This document shows, in pieces, positions 10,702-20,800 of a DNA stretch of 64,000 bases. A model generated the notes under the pieces. It did not search any database. It saw only the letters and a list, made by a program, of their open reading frames with translations, and was not told the origin of the DNA. This DNA comes from Couchioplanes azureus (GTDB lineage: Bacteria > Actinomycetota > Actinomycetes > Mycobacteriales > Micromonosporaceae), in NCBI RefSeq assembly GCF_014648355.1, contig NZ_BMQY01000002.1, forward strand, positions 248,001 to 312,000, read 5' to 3'. Numbering within the stretch: the first letter of the stretch is position 1; every line of letters begins with the position of its first letter. Both the position numbers and the translations under genes were made by a program.

Positions 10702-11403
10702 GTGACTTTCCGAGATCTGGCACTGCTGTACGTCTTCCTCGAGGCACACGACCTGACGGCCCAGCGGTCCTTCCTGGAGCACCGGCTCGGCCTTGCCGTC
10801 ATCGAGACCGACGAGGACCCCCACCACCGCCACGGCGTCGTCAAGTACGACGCGGGTTCCGTGATCCTGTCGCTCAACCTCTCCCCCGCCTCCCGGTTCG
10901 CCCGGTCCGGCTCGGACGGGCTGACCATCGCGTGCACCGGCGGGACGACGCTGACGACGGATCCGCACGGCCATCACTTCCGGCTCGGCGAGCGGCCCGC
11001 GACGGTCGCCGAGCTGCGCCTGCGGGTCGCCGACGCGGCCGCGTCGGTGTCCTTCTACCGCGACGTGCTGGGGCTGCGGCAACCCGATCCGGCGGCGCCC
11101 GCCTTCGCCACCGGCTCGGTGCCCATCGTGCTGGAGCCGGCCCCGCTCGCCGTGGACGGCCGGCCCGTGCGGTACGACACGTACCTGCTCGTCTTCCACA
11201 CCCCGGACATCGACCGCAGCACCGCCGAGCTGGCCGCCGCCGGGCTGACCTTCACCGGCCGCGGCGTCGGCGCCAAGGACATCGGCCGCACCATCCGGTT
11301 CACCGACCCCTCGGGGCACCGGTTCTGCCTGTACGAGCCGTCGGACGACGCGCTCACCGACGGCAGCGGCCCCACCCTGCGCAAGATCCTGGCCGGCCGC
11401 TGA
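10702..11403 (+). CDS. Tandem VOC-domain protein, compact
   Basis: 233 residues with two VOC modules; the first (about 5-95) is shortened. It shows LLYVFLEAHDLTAQRSFLEH, VVKYDAGSVILSLNLSP, then LRLRVADAAASVSFYRDVLG and HRFCLYEPSDDALTDGSGP. The closest relative in the window is the 36205 gene: both share a short first module, then a PDxDxxxxFYRDVLGL-type second module. First metal-ligand His is absent. GTG start at 10702 behind GCGAGGAG. Stop overlaps the next gene (TGATG), so the two are translationally coupled. Confidence 0.88.
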   Translation: MTFRDLALLYVFLEAHDLTAQRSFLEHRLGLAVIETDEDPHHRHGVVKYDAGSVILSLNLSPASRFARSGSDGLTIACTGGTTLTTDPHGHHFRLGERPATVAELRLRVADAAASVSFYRDVLGLRQPDPAAPAFATGSVPIVLEPAPLAVDGRPVRYDTYLLVFHTPDIDRSTAELAAAGLTFTGRGVGAKDIGRTIRFTDPSGHRFCLYEPSDDALTDGSGPTLRKILAGR

Positions 11404-12944
11404 TGCGCGCCGGCGACATCGACCGGTGGCTCACCGGTGCCCGCGTCCTGCTCGCCGCCGGGGACGCGGCGCCGTGGACGGCCGCGCTCGCCCGGCCCGG
11501 CCGGACGATCAGCGTCTGGCCGCCGGAATCCGGTACGCCCGAGTCCGACGCCGTCGTCTGCGCCGACTGGCGCTGGCACGGCGACGAGGCGGCACACCGG
11601 CGTCTCCTGGCCGAGATCCGGCGCCGGCTGCGGCCGGACGGCGTGCTCGTCCTCGATCAGGCCGCCGCCACGGCCGGTGAGGCCGCGGGCTTCGACCCGC
11701 TGACCGGGCGCGCCGGCCCGATCCGCTACTACCACCCCACCGAGCTGGCCGCGCTCGTCCGCGGCGCGGGCTTCCGGGTCACGCACGTGGAGCTCACGTC
11801 CACCCCGGACGCACCGGCCCCACCCGGCGCGCTGCTCGTGGCCCGCGCACTGGTCGCGCCGCCCGGCTCCCTGGCGGTCACCGGCTGGGGCGAGGCGGCG
11901 GAGGGCACCCGGCTCGACCTGCGGTACGCCGACGACGAGACGGAACTGCTGGACCCCGCACCCGCCGCGGTCTGGGCCGGGCTCGCCGCCACGGCGGACC
12001 AGGTGGCCGGCCACTACCCGGTCGACGACCCCTTCGGCAGCCGGCGCGGCGCGCCGGTGGTCAGCCGGTACTTCGGCCGTACCGTGGCGCCGGCGCAGCT
12101 CTACTTCGGCGCGGGCGTGACCTCGCTGCTGCGGGACCTGGCCGGCCTCGCGGCCGGCGGGCCGGTCCTCGCGCCCGCGCACACCCATCCGGACCTGCAG
12201 GCCTGGGCCGCGTTCGGCGGCGCGGACGTCGAGATCACCGCCGGACCGGCCACGGTGGCCGCATGGGCGGCGGAGATCCGGCGGGTGCGGCCCGCCGTGG
12301 TGCACCTGGACCGGCCCGCGTTCGACGCCAGCATCCTCGGCCTCGCCGACCTGGTACGCCTCGCCGGGGCGGCGGCGGAGGCCGGCGCGGCCGTCGTCGT
12401 GGACGAGAGCGCGGCGGCCTATCTGGGCCCGGCCGGCAGCGCCGCCACGGTGGTCGGCGAGACCGGGAACCTGATCGTGCTGCGCGGCTTCACCAAGGCG
12501 TACTCGTGGGGCGGGCTGCGGGCCGGTTTCGCGGTCTGCTCGTCGGCGCTCGCCGTCCGGGTCCGCGAGCTGGTGACGCCCATGCTGATCGGCGAGCTGG
12601 CGCTGCAGGCCGCGCTGCGGGTGCTGGCCGCCGGGGACCCGCTGGCCGCGCTGCGCCGGCGCGTGCGCACGGTGAAGCCGCGGTTCGCCGAGCGGCTCCG
12701 TACGGCCGGGTTCGCGGTCGAGCCGGGCCATCCCGACATTCCCTGGGTGGTGGTCGCCGACGCGGACGGCGCCGCCGGGCGGACGCTCGCCGAGCGCGGC
12801 ATCCGCGGACTGCTGCCCGCCCCCGCGCCCGTCCCGGCACCGCCGGCGCCCGGGCACCTGCACCTCACCGTGCCGCTGTCCGCGCGGCGCATCGAGCTCT
12901 TCGACACCCTGTTCGACACGGTACGAGAGGACGTTTCGCCATGA
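11403..12944 (+). CDS. Fusion: degenerate methyltransferase-like domain plus PLP aminotransferase
   Basis: 513 residues. Residues about 1-140 resemble the end of a class I SAM methyltransferase (LLAEIRRRLRPDGVLVLDQ, YYHPTELAALVRGAGFRV), but the glycine-rich SAM motif is degenerate (VLLAAGDAAPW). Residues about 190-513 are a fold-type-I aminotransferase: YFGAGVTSLLRDLAGLA at the PLP phosphate loop, VVVDESAAAYLGPAG with the pyridine-binding Asp, and LRGFTKAYSWGGLRAGFAV with the Schiff-base Lys. The layout recalls histidinol-phosphate-type aminotransferases. The substrate is unknown. ATG at 11403 overlaps the VOC stop, and its own stop overlaps the next ATG (ATGA). Confidence 0.8.
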   Translation: MRAGDIDRWLTGARVLLAAGDAAPWTAALARPGRTISVWPPESGTPESDAVVCADWRWHGDEAAHRRLLAEIRRRLRPDGVLVLDQAAATAGEAAGFDPLTGRAGPIRYYHPTELAALVRGAGFRVTHVELTSTPDAPAPPGALLVARALVAPPGSLAVTGWGEAAEGTRLDLRYADDETELLDPAPAAVWAGLAATADQVAGHYPVDDPFGSRRGAPVVSRYFGRTVAPAQLYFGAGVTSLLRDLAGLAAGGPVLAPAHTHPDLQAWAAFGGADVEITAGPATVAAWAAEIRRVRPAVVHLDRPAFDASILGLADLVRLAGAAAEAGAAVVVDESAAAYLGPAGSAATVVGETGNLIVLRGFTKAYSWGGLRAGFAVCSSALAVRVRELVTPMLIGELALQAALRVLAAGDPLAALRRRVRTVKPRFAERLRTAGFAVEPGHPDIPWVVVADADGAAGRTLAERGIRGLLPAPAPVPAPPAPGHLHLTVPLSARRIELFDTLFDTVREDVSP

Positions 12945-13867
12945 GCCTGTCCGAGCGACCAGTGCAGACCCCGGACGTCGCCGAGACCTCCCGCCCGCCG
13001 AGCCTCGTACCGGTCACCGTCGGCGTCGTGCTCGGCGTGATCCTCGCCCTCGTCTGGTCGTACCGGTTCGTCGACGGGGTCATCGGCGACAACACCGCCA
13101 ACACCCTGCTGGGCTACGACGCCAAGGAGACCGCGATCGGCGGGGCGGCGGCCGGCATCGTGTTCGCCTTCGTGTCCGGTCTCGCCGGCACCTTCACGGC
13201 CTGCAACATCGCCGTCTTCGGCGCGCTGCCGCAGCTCGCCGGGGGCACCACCAGCCGTGCGCGCGCGGCACTGACCGGGCTCGGCTGGCTGACCGCCGGC
13301 ATGGTCGCCGTCTCCGCCGGGTACGGCTTCCTCGCGGTCCTGCTCGGCGACCGGCTTCCGCAGCTCTCCGACCGCGTCCTGAGCAACGGAGTGCCGGTCC
13401 GCCTGGTCCAGTCGTTCGTCGTGTTCGGGCTGATCGGCCTGGCGTTCGTCTACCTGGGACTGTGCACCCTCGGCGTGGTGCCCGACCCGTTCGCCCGCCG
13501 CCCCCGGGCAAGGCTGGTGACGCTCGGCGCGCTCATCGGCGGCTTCCTCGTCGGGCGCCCGTACCCGCTGTTCGACAAGCTGCTCGAGTACGCGGCGGAG
13601 ACCCGCAACCCGCTGTACGGCGCCCTGGCGTTGACCTGGCAGTCGCTCGGCAACGTGCTCCTCGTCGCCGTGCTCGCCGGGGCGATCGCGCTGGTCGCCC
13701 ACGCCACCTCCGCCCGCCGGGCCGGCCGTCCCCGGCGTCCCGAGCGGGCCGTCCGGGTCGCCGGCGTCGCCCTGATCGCGCTGGGCACGTTCCTGGTCGT
13801 GTACTGGGACGTCCGCGTCCCCTCGATGTTCGGCTTCGGAGCGTTCCCCACCATGCCCTGGAACTGA
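12941..13867 (+). CDS. Polytopic membrane protein, DsbD/CcdA-like pattern
   Basis: 308 residues with about seven predicted transmembrane segments (for example VPVTVGVVLGVILALVWS, AGIVFAFVSGLAGTFTACNI, FVVFGLIGLAFVYLGLCTLG, VALIALGTFLVVYWDV). Single cysteines near or within two segments (TACNIAVFGALPQL and GLCTLGVVPDP) and a G-rich helix recall thiol-transfer proteins of the DsbD/CcdA type, but the match is weak. Translational coupling (ATGA) to the fusion aminotransferase puts it in the 10702 operon. It ends at a hairpin terminator just before the core cassette. Transport of, or redox protection from, the enediyne are both only guesses. Confidence 0.7.
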   Translation: MSLSERPVQTPDVAETSRPPSLVPVTVGVVLGVILALVWSYRFVDGVIGDNTANTLLGYDAKETAIGGAAAGIVFAFVSGLAGTFTACNIAVFGALPQLAGGTTSRARAALTGLGWLTAGMVAVSAGYGFLAVLLGDRLPQLSDRVLSNGVPVRLVQSFVVFGLIGLAFVYLGLCTLGVVPDPFARRPRARLVTLGALIGGFLVGRPYPLFDKLLEYAAETRNPLYGALALTWQSLGNVLLVAVLAGAIALVAHATSARRAGRPRRPERAVRVAGVALIALGTFLVVYWDVRVPSMFGFGAFPTMPWN

Positions 13868-13884
13868 CCTCCACTCCCACCCGG

Positions 13885-13919
13885 CAGAGCACGGTCCCGC
13901 CCCGCGGGGCCGTGCTCTG
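13885..13919 (+). terminator. Hairpin terminator after the membrane-protein gene
   Basis: Perfect 10 bp arms CAGAGCACGG (13885-13894) and CCGTGCTCTG (13910-13919) flank a GC-rich loop that can pair further. It separates the 10702-13867 operon from the enediyne core cassette. Confidence 0.7.
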
Positions 13920-13934
13920 TGTCTGGCGCCGGCT

Positions 13935-13960
13935 GTCCAGTGCAGTCCAGGACGATCCAG
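13935..13960 (+). promoter_or_regulatory. Three GTCCAG-type direct repeats upstream of the core cassette
   Basis: GTCCAG at 13935, GTCCAG at 13945 and ATCCAG at 13955 are spaced exactly 10 bp apart, on one helix face, 58 bp before the UnbL start. Phased direct repeats are how SARP-type activators commonly bind, and a SARP gene ends the cassette region (24624). A weak -10 candidate is GAATGT at 13995-14000. Confidence 0.5.
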
Positions 13961-14017
13961 AAGCGGTCAACCCGGCCGTGCTTGGCTTCGGGCCGAATGT
14001 TGCCGGGAGGGGCGAAC

Positions 14018-15004
14018 ATGACCGGACCGAAGACCGCGCCGCGCCGACTGGGCTGGCGGCGACCGCTGGTGCTCGAGCACTCCCTCGTCGACTTCCAGGT
14101 GCGCGGCTTCGCCACCGGACCGGCGCAGACCCGGGCCACCCTGGAGGCGGCGGCCGGGTCCTTCCTGGACGGCTTCAACGCCGAGCTGGCCACGGCCCCG
14201 GACGACGCACCCGACCTCGCGGACGTGCCCGCGCACCGGCGTGGCCTCGCCGCCGAGGGAGCCGCCATGGCCGCCACGCTGCTGGACGCGGGCCGGGTCA
14301 CCGGGATGCGGCGCACGGCCGCGCTGCACGCGGCGCACGGCGGCCGGTACGCGTACCTGCTGCACGTCGGCAGCGGCTGGGCCCTGGCCAAGCTCCGGCG
14401 CCGGCGGCTCGGCCGGATCGGTGCCGGGGCGCCTCTGCTGCGCTGGCTGGCGTACGACGGCAAGGGGTTCTGCGAGGCGTTCTTCGCCACGCCGCGGGCC
14501 CTCGACCGCTGGCGCACGCACGCCCGCCGCTGCTCCGCGGTCTGCGAGATCGAGTACCAGGGCGTGGGCCGCTCCCTCTGGTTCCGCGCCTGCGGCAACC
14601 CGGACCGGCTGGCCGTCCTGGTGGCCACGATGCCGGCCCGGCACCACGGCGACCTGTGGAGCGGGATCGCCCTCGCCGGTGTCTACGCCGGCGGTGTCGG
14701 GGCCGACACTTACCGGCGGCTCGCCGAGCGGGCGGCGGAGCATCGGGCAGCGGCCGCCCAGGGCGCCGCGTTCGGCGCGGAGGCGTGGCGGCTGAGCGGC
14801 TGCACGCCCGGCCACGCCGACGTCGCGGTGCCCATCCTGACCGGCGTCCCGCCGGCCGTGGCCGCGCAATGGACCTGGACCGCCCGGCAGGGCCTGACCG
14901 GACCGGACCGGACCGCGGACGACTATCGCGAGTGGCGGCTGCGCATCCAGCGGCTGGCGACCGCGACCGCGGTCGGCAAGGCGGGAGCGGAGGACGTGGC
15001 ATGA
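14018..15004 (+). CDS. unbL: Enediyne core protein UnbL/E3 (DUF1702)
   Basis: 328 residues, DUF1702 family, the E3/UnbL member of the conserved enediyne cassette. Recognisable segments are PRRLGWRRPLVLEHSLVDF, HVGSGWALAKLRRRRLG, YDGKGFCEAFF and the GVGRSLWFRACGNP region. Its biochemical role is not established; it is needed with UnbV and UnbU in known enediyne pathways and is thought to act on or near the PKSE product. ATG at 14018 follows GGGAGGGGCGAAC; an upstream in-frame start would run through the GTCCAG repeats and is unlikely. It overlaps UnbV by ATGA. Confidence 0.95.
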   Translation: MTGPKTAPRRLGWRRPLVLEHSLVDFQVRGFATGPAQTRATLEAAAGSFLDGFNAELATAPDDAPDLADVPAHRRGLAAEGAAMAATLLDAGRVTGMRRTAALHAAHGGRYAYLLHVGSGWALAKLRRRRLGRIGAGAPLLRWLAYDGKGFCEAFFATPRALDRWRTHARRCSAVCEIEYQGVGRSLWFRACGNPDRLAVLVATMPARHHGDLWSGIALAGVYAGGVGADTYRRLAERAAEHRAAAAQGAAFGAEAWRLSGCTPGHADVAVPILTGVPPAVAAQWTWTARQGLTGPDRTADDYREWRLRIQRLATATAVGKAGAEDVA

Positions 15005-16893
15005 AGGCACGACAGAGTGGACGGACGGCGCTGGTGGCCGTGCTCGCCGCGGCACTGTGCGTGGGAGCCGGCTGGTTCACCCGGGTACCGGCCGCGCCGG
15101 CCGCCGACACCGCGGCGCTGGCGAAGCGGTTCGCCTTCGCGATCGAGGACGTCAACGGGGACCCCGCGCGCGCCCGTAGCCAGCGGGTGGTGCAGCCGGC
15201 GCTCGAGCACATCCGGGCCTGGATCTCCGCGGTGGGCGCCGCCGCCGGACTGGGCGATCTGGACGGCGACGGGCTGAGCGCCGAGGCGTGCCTGGTCGAC
15301 CCGCGCGACGACTCGGTCACCGTCCGGCCCGTGCCGTCATCCTTTGGCCGTTTCCCGGTCTTCCCGCTCGTACCGGCCGGGCTGGCCTTCGACGCGGCGA
15401 GCACCGCGCCGATGGGCTGCGTGCCCGCCGACCTGAACGAGGACGGCTGGACCGACGTGCTCGTGCACTTCTGGGGCCGGACGCCGATCGCCTACCTGCG
15501 CCGGCCCGGCGCGCCGCTGGCACCGGACGCCTTCCGCGGCGCCGACGTCGCGCCCCACCCCGGCGAGATCTGGAACAGCTCCACGGCCAACGTGGTGGAC
15601 CTGGACGGCGACGGCCACCTCGACCTGGTGGTGGGCAACTACTTCCCGGACGGCGCCCGGGTGCTGGACGGCACCGCCGCCGACGACCCGCACATGCGCA
15701 TGCACGACTCGATGTCCAAGGCGGCCAACGCCGGGACCAACCGGATCCTGCGGCTCGAGCGGGTGGAGACCGTCGGGGGCGTGGGGGTGCCGCGTTACGC
15801 GGACGCGTCGGCGGCGCTGAGCCGTACCCAGTCCCGGTCCTGGACCCTGGCCACCGGCGCGCAGGACCTGGACGGCGACGGGCTGCCCGAGCTGTACCTC
15901 GCCAACGACTTCGGGCCGGACCAGCTGCTGCACAACCGGTCCACGCCGGGCCGGGTGGCCTTCACGGAGCTCCGCGGCGCCCGCGAGGTCGGCACTCCCA
16001 AGTCCAAGGCGCTGGGCGACGACTCGTTCAAGAGCATGGGCGTGGCCTTCACCGACATCGACACCGACGGCCGGCCGGACCTGGTGGTCAGCAACATCAC
16101 CGTGCAGCGCGGCCTGGAGGAGAGCAACTTCGCGTTCGTGAGCACCGGTACGGGCCCACTGCGGGACGGCCACGCGCCCTACCGCGACGACAGTGAGGCC
16201 CTCGGGCTGTCCCGCAGCGGCTGGGGCTGGGACGTCAAGGCCGCCGACTTCGACGGCGACGGCACCGACGAGCTGGTCCAGGCGGTCGGCTTCGTGCGCG
16301 GCCGGATCAACCGCTGGGCCAACCTGCAGGAGCTCGCCATGGCCAACGACGACCTGCTGCGGTTCCCGCAGGCCTGGCCGAACTTCGAGGCGGGCACCGA
16401 CATCTCCGGCCGCGAGCGGGACCCGTTCTTCGTCCGCGGCGCCGACGGCCGCTACGTCGACATCGCCCGCCAGCTCGGCATCGACAACCCCGGGCCGAGC
16501 CGCGGCATCGCGGTCGGCGACGTCGACCACGACGGACGCCCGGACGTGCTGATCGCCAACCAGTGGGCCCGCTCGCAGTTCCTGCACAACACCGCGGCGC
16601 CGCGCGCGTTCCTGGGCCTGCGGCCGCTGCTGCCGGGAACCGGGGCGTCGGGCCGGGCGCGGCCGGCCGTCGGCGCCTCGGTCACCGTCACCCGGGCCGA
16701 CGGCACGGTCCTGCGCTCGCAGCTCTATCCCGCCAACGGGCACACCGGCGTCAACGCGCCCGAGCTGCTCTTCGGGCTCGGTGCGGCCGGCGGCCCGGCG
16801 TCCGTCGCGGTCACCTGGCGCGACGCCGCCGGCCTGCACACCATCACCCGCACGCTGCCACCCGGCTGGCACGACCTGACCCTCGGCGCCTGA
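15001..16893 (+). CDS. unbV: Enediyne core protein UnbV/E4 (VCBS/FG-GAP with ASPIC domain)
   Basis: 630 residues. An N-terminal signal or membrane anchor (about 10-28, RTALVAVLAAALCVGAGWF) is followed by a beta-propeller with seven calcium-binding DxDxDG-type repeats, such as DLDGDGHLDLVV, DLDGDGLPELYL, DIDTDGRPDLVV and DVDHDGRPDVLI. A C-terminal ASPIC/UnbV domain follows (about 545-630, GASVTVTRADGTVLRSQLYP, ANGHTGVNAPELLFGLG). UnbV is part of every typical enediyne cassette and is probably exported or membrane-tethered. Its exact role is unknown. It is translationally coupled to UnbL; UnbU follows after 29 bp. Confidence 0.96.
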   Translation: MKARQSGRTALVAVLAAALCVGAGWFTRVPAAPAADTAALAKRFAFAIEDVNGDPARARSQRVVQPALEHIRAWISAVGAAAGLGDLDGDGLSAEACLVDPRDDSVTVRPVPSSFGRFPVFPLVPAGLAFDAASTAPMGCVPADLNEDGWTDVLVHFWGRTPIAYLRRPGAPLAPDAFRGADVAPHPGEIWNSSTANVVDLDGDGHLDLVVGNYFPDGARVLDGTAADDPHMRMHDSMSKAANAGTNRILRLERVETVGGVGVPRYADASAALSRTQSRSWTLATGAQDLDGDGLPELYLANDFGPDQLLHNRSTPGRVAFTELRGAREVGTPKSKALGDDSFKSMGVAFTDIDTDGRPDLVVSNITVQRGLEESNFAFVSTGTGPLRDGHAPYRDDSEALGLSRSGWGWDVKAADFDGDGTDELVQAVGFVRGRINRWANLQELAMANDDLLRFPQAWPNFEAGTDISGRERDPFFVRGADGRYVDIARQLGIDNPGPSRGIAVGDVDHDGRPDVLIANQWARSQFLHNTAAPRAFLGLRPLLPGTGASGRARPAVGASVTVTRADGTVLRSQLYPANGHTGVNAPELLFGLGAAGGPASVAVTWRDAAGLHTITRTLPPGWHDLTLGA

Positions 16894-16922
16894 CGCAGCC
16901 GGCCCCGACGCCGCAGGAGGCG

Positions 16923-17876
16923 ATGACCATGACTTCCGTGCCCACCCGATCCGCCAAGGGACTGACCGCGCTGCGCCGGTTCGCCGTGTCCATCACCGTG
17001 TTCACCATCCTGGGACACGCGTGGCTGGGCTTCGAACAGGCCTATCTGACGCCGATCGTGGCGCTGCTGGTGTCCTACGCCCTGAGCCTGGTCCTGGAGA
17101 CCGCGGACGCCTGGGCCCAGCACCGGCCGGCCCGCTACCGGGGCGGCCCGGTCAACATGATCAACTTCTTGCTGCCCGCGCACATCGCCGCCCTCGCCTG
17201 CGCGATGCTGCTGTACGGCAACCAGCGCCTCATGCCCACCGTCTTCGCCGTGACCGTCGCGATCGCGAGCAAGTACCTGCTGCGCCTGCGGATCGGCGGC
17301 GTGCCGAAGCACTTCTTCAACCCGAGCAACCTGGGGATCAGCGCCACCCTGGTGCTGTTCAGCTGGGTGGCCATCGCACCGCCGTACCACTTCACGGAGA
17401 ACACCGGGTCGATCGTCGACTGGACGATCCCGGCCCTGATCCTCGTCGCCGGCACCATGATCAACGCCAAGCTCACCGGGCGGATGCCGCTGATCCTCGG
17501 CTGGGTCGGCGGGTTCGTCGTCCAGGCGGTGATCCGGGCGACGATCGGGCCGGACTCGCTGGCGTCCGGGCTGCTGGTGATGAGCGGCGTCGCCTTCATC
17601 CTGTTCACCAACTACATGATCACCGACCCGCAGACCTCCCCCGCACGCCCCCGCGACCAGGTGCTGTTCGGCGCGGCCGCGGCCGGGGTCTACGGCGTCC
17701 TGGTCGCGATGCACATCACCTTCGGGCTGTTCTACGCGCTGACCCTCGTCTGCGCCGGCCGGTTCCTCGTCACCGGCATCCGCGAGGCGCGCCGCGGCCG
17801 GGACCGGGCCACGGCGCCGTCCCAGCCGCCACCCGTCGCGGCCCCGGCGCCGGAGGCGGCCCCCGTCGCCGGCTAG
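16923..17876 (+). CDS. unbU: Enediyne core membrane protein UnbU/E5 (RnfD-like)
   Basis: 317 residues, a multi-pass membrane protein with about eight helices related to the RnfD/NqrB electron-transport subunits. Conserved RnfD-like regions include LRIGGVPKHFFNPSNLGISA and LVAGTMINAKLTGRMPLILG. The C-terminal tail is Pro/Ala-rich. In the cassette, UnbU is thought to serve a membrane redox or export step with UnbL and UnbV. CAGGAGGCG precedes ATG at 16923 (a second ATG at 16929 is possible). PKSE follows after 10 bp. Confidence 0.95.
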   Translation: MTMTSVPTRSAKGLTALRRFAVSITVFTILGHAWLGFEQAYLTPIVALLVSYALSLVLETADAWAQHRPARYRGGPVNMINFLLPAHIAALACAMLLYGNQRLMPTVFAVTVAIASKYLLRLRIGGVPKHFFNPSNLGISATLVLFSWVAIAPPYHFTENTGSIVDWTIPALILVAGTMINAKLTGRMPLILGWVGGFVVQAVIRATIGPDSLASGLLVMSGVAFILFTNYMITDPQTSPARPRDQVLFGAAAAGVYGVLVAMHITFGLFYALTLVCAGRFLVTGIREARRGRDRATAPSQPPPVAAPAPEAAPVAG

Positions 17877-17886
17877 GAGGACCAGC

Positions 17887-20800
17887 ATGGCCGAGAGAAT
17901 CGCCGTCGTCGGGATGGCGTGCCGCTACCCGGAGGCCGACTCCCCGCACCGGCTGTGGCAGAACGTCATGGCGCGGCGGCAGTCCTTCCGCCGGCTGCCG
18001 CCCGGGCGGCTCCCGCTGGCCGAGTACGGCGGCGACAGCGCGGACCAGACGTACGTCACCCGGGCCGGGCTGATCAGCGACTGGACGTTCGACCGGCAGC
18101 GCTTCGGCGTGGCCGGCCCGGCGTTCCGGGCGGTGGACACCACGCACTGGCTGGCCCTCGACGTCAGCGCGGCCGCCCTCGCCGACGCCGGGTTCCCGCA
18201 CGGCGACGGACTGGACCGCGCCCGCACCGGCGTGGTCCTGGGCAACTCGCTGACCGGCGAGTTCTCCCGGGCCGCCACGCTGCGCACCCGCTGGCCGTAC
18301 GTCCGCAAGGCGGTGCTCGCCGCGCTGGCCGGCTCCGCGGTCCCGGCCGGCGAGCAGGCCGGCCTGATGGCGGCGATCGAGCGCGCGTACAAGGCGCCGT
18401 TCCCGGAGCCGTCCGACGAGACCCTCTCCGGCGCGCTGGCCAACACGATCGCCGGCCGGGTGTGCAACCACTTCGACTTCCACGGCTTCGGGTACACGGT
18501 GGACGGTGCGTGCGCCTCGTCGCTGCTGGCCGTCTCCACGGCCGCCACGGCGCTGGCCGACGGCCGGCTGGAGGTCGCGCTCGCCGGCGGCGTGGACCTC
18601 AGCCTGGACCCGTTCGAGCTGGTGGGATTCGCCCGGGTGGGCGCGCTGGCGCGCGGCGAGATGCGGGTGTACGACCGGCGCCCGACCGGCTTCCTGCCCG
18701 GCGAGGGCTGCGGCGTGCTGGTGCTGTGCCGGGAGTCGTTCGCGCGCGACCGCGGGCTGCGCACGTACGGCCACCTGCTGGGCTGGGGGATGTCGTCGGA
18801 CGGCAGCGGTGGCCTGACCCGCCCCGAGTCGGCCGGTCAGCGCCTGTCGCTGCGCCGGGCGTACGAGCACGCCCGGGTCGACTGCGCGACGGTGGCCCTG
18901 ATCGAGGGGCACGGCACCGGCACCGCCGTCGGCGACCAGGCCGAGCTGGAGGCGCTGCGCGAGCTGCGCCGCAGCGCCGGCCGCCCGGCGGCGCTGGGCA
19001 GCATCAAGGCCAACATCGGGCACACCAAGGCGGCGGCCGGGGTAGCCGGCCTGCTCAAGGCGGTGCTGGCGGTCCACCACGGCGTGCTGCCCCCGACCAC
19101 CGGGTGCGCGGAGCCCCATCCGCTGCTGACCGCGCCCGGTGCCGGCTTGGAGATCCTCGGCGAGGCACGGCCGTGGCCGGCCGGCCGGCGGCACGCCGCG
19201 GTCAGCGCGATGGGCTTCGGGGGCATCAACGTGCACGTGGTCGTCGGCGGCGCCGCGGTCGCCCGGCGCCGCCGGCTGGCCCCCGTCCACCAGCGGCTCG
19301 CCGCCCCGCACCCGGACCACGAGGTGGTGGTGTGCGCCGCCGCCGACCCGCAGGCGCTGGTCGCGAGGCTGACCCGGATCGCCGCAGTGAGCGGCACGCT
19401 GACCCGCGGCGAGCTGGGTGATCTCGCGGCGACCCTGGCGGGCACCCCGGTGGACGCGCCGTACCGGTTCGCCGCCGCGGTCGCGGGCCCGGACGAGCTG
19501 GCGGCCGCGGCCCGGCAGGCCCGTGACCATCTGGCCGCCGGCGGGAGCGCGCTCGTCGATCCGCTGCGCCGGGTCTTCGTGGGCGGCCCCGACCGGCTCC
19601 GCGTCGCGGTGCTGTTCCCCGGGCAGGCGGCGCCCTGCTACTCCGGACCGGGCGCGCTCGGCCACCTGCTGGGCAGCCTGCCACCCGGGTACGACGAGCG
19701 GCTCGCGCTCCCCGGCGACCCGCACGCCACCGCCGGCACCGACGTCGCCCAGCCGGCCATCATCCGGGGCATCCTCGCCGGACTGCGCTGGCTCGCCGCG
19801 ATCGGCGCCGACGCGGACCAGGCGGCCGGGCACAGCCTCGGCGAGCTCGGCGCCCTGGTCTGGGCCGGCGCGCTGCGCGAGGCGGACGCCTACCTGCTGG
19901 CCTCGGTCCGCGGCGCGGCCATGGCCGAGGCCGACCCCGCTCCGGCCGGCATGGCGAACCTGCACACCGATCCGGACACCGCGGCCGCCCTGCTGCGGGG
20001 CACCGACGTGGTGATCGCCGCGGACAACGGCGAGCGCCGGACCGTGGTGTCCGGCGGCCGCGCCGAGGTGAGCCGGGTCGTCGACGCGGCGGCCCGCGCG
20101 GGCATCGGCGCGACCTGGCTGCCGGTCGCGCACGCCTTCCACTCACCGGCCATGGAACCGGCCGCGCCCCGGCTCAAGGCCGCCGCCGCGGCGCTCGGGT
20201 GGCGCCCGCTGCGCCGGCCCGTGGCCTCCACCGTCACCGGCGACTGGCTGGCCGGCGAGGACCTGGTGGAACTGCTGGTCCGGCAGCTGACCGCGCCGGT
20301 GCGCTTCGCCCAGGCGCTCGGCCGGCTCTCCGCCGACCTGTTCGTCGAGGTCGGACCGGGCCGGATGATGGCCGGGCTGGCCGGGCCCGCGACCGTCTCC
20401 CTGGACGCGGGGTCGCCGTCGGCCGAGGGTGCCGCGTCGGTCACCGCGGCGCTGTTCGCCGCGGGCCGCTGCGGCACCCTCGCGCCCTGGTTCGCGGGCC
20501 GGTTCACCAGGCCGTACGACCTGGACCGCGACCGCGTGCTGCTGACCAACCCCTGCGAGGCCGTACCGGGGGCACCGCCCGGGCCCGAGCCGGCCGGTGC
20601 GGACCGGCCGCCCGGTCCGCAGGTGGCCGGCGACGATCCCCTGTCCGTCGCCGTCGCCTGCGTCGCGGAGGCTCTGGAGCTGGACGCCGACACCGTCGCG
20701 CCGGACGCGCGCCTGCTGGCGGAGCTGCATCTCAGCTCCCTGCGGGTGACCCAGATCGCCGCCGCCGTGGCCGCGCGGCTGGGCCGGGCCATGCCGGCCG

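Noticed and set aside
11403..11860. A separate, functional methyltransferase gene ahead of the aminotransferase.
   Set aside because: No stop codon or internal start separates it from the PLP domain, and the SAM-binding loop is degenerate.
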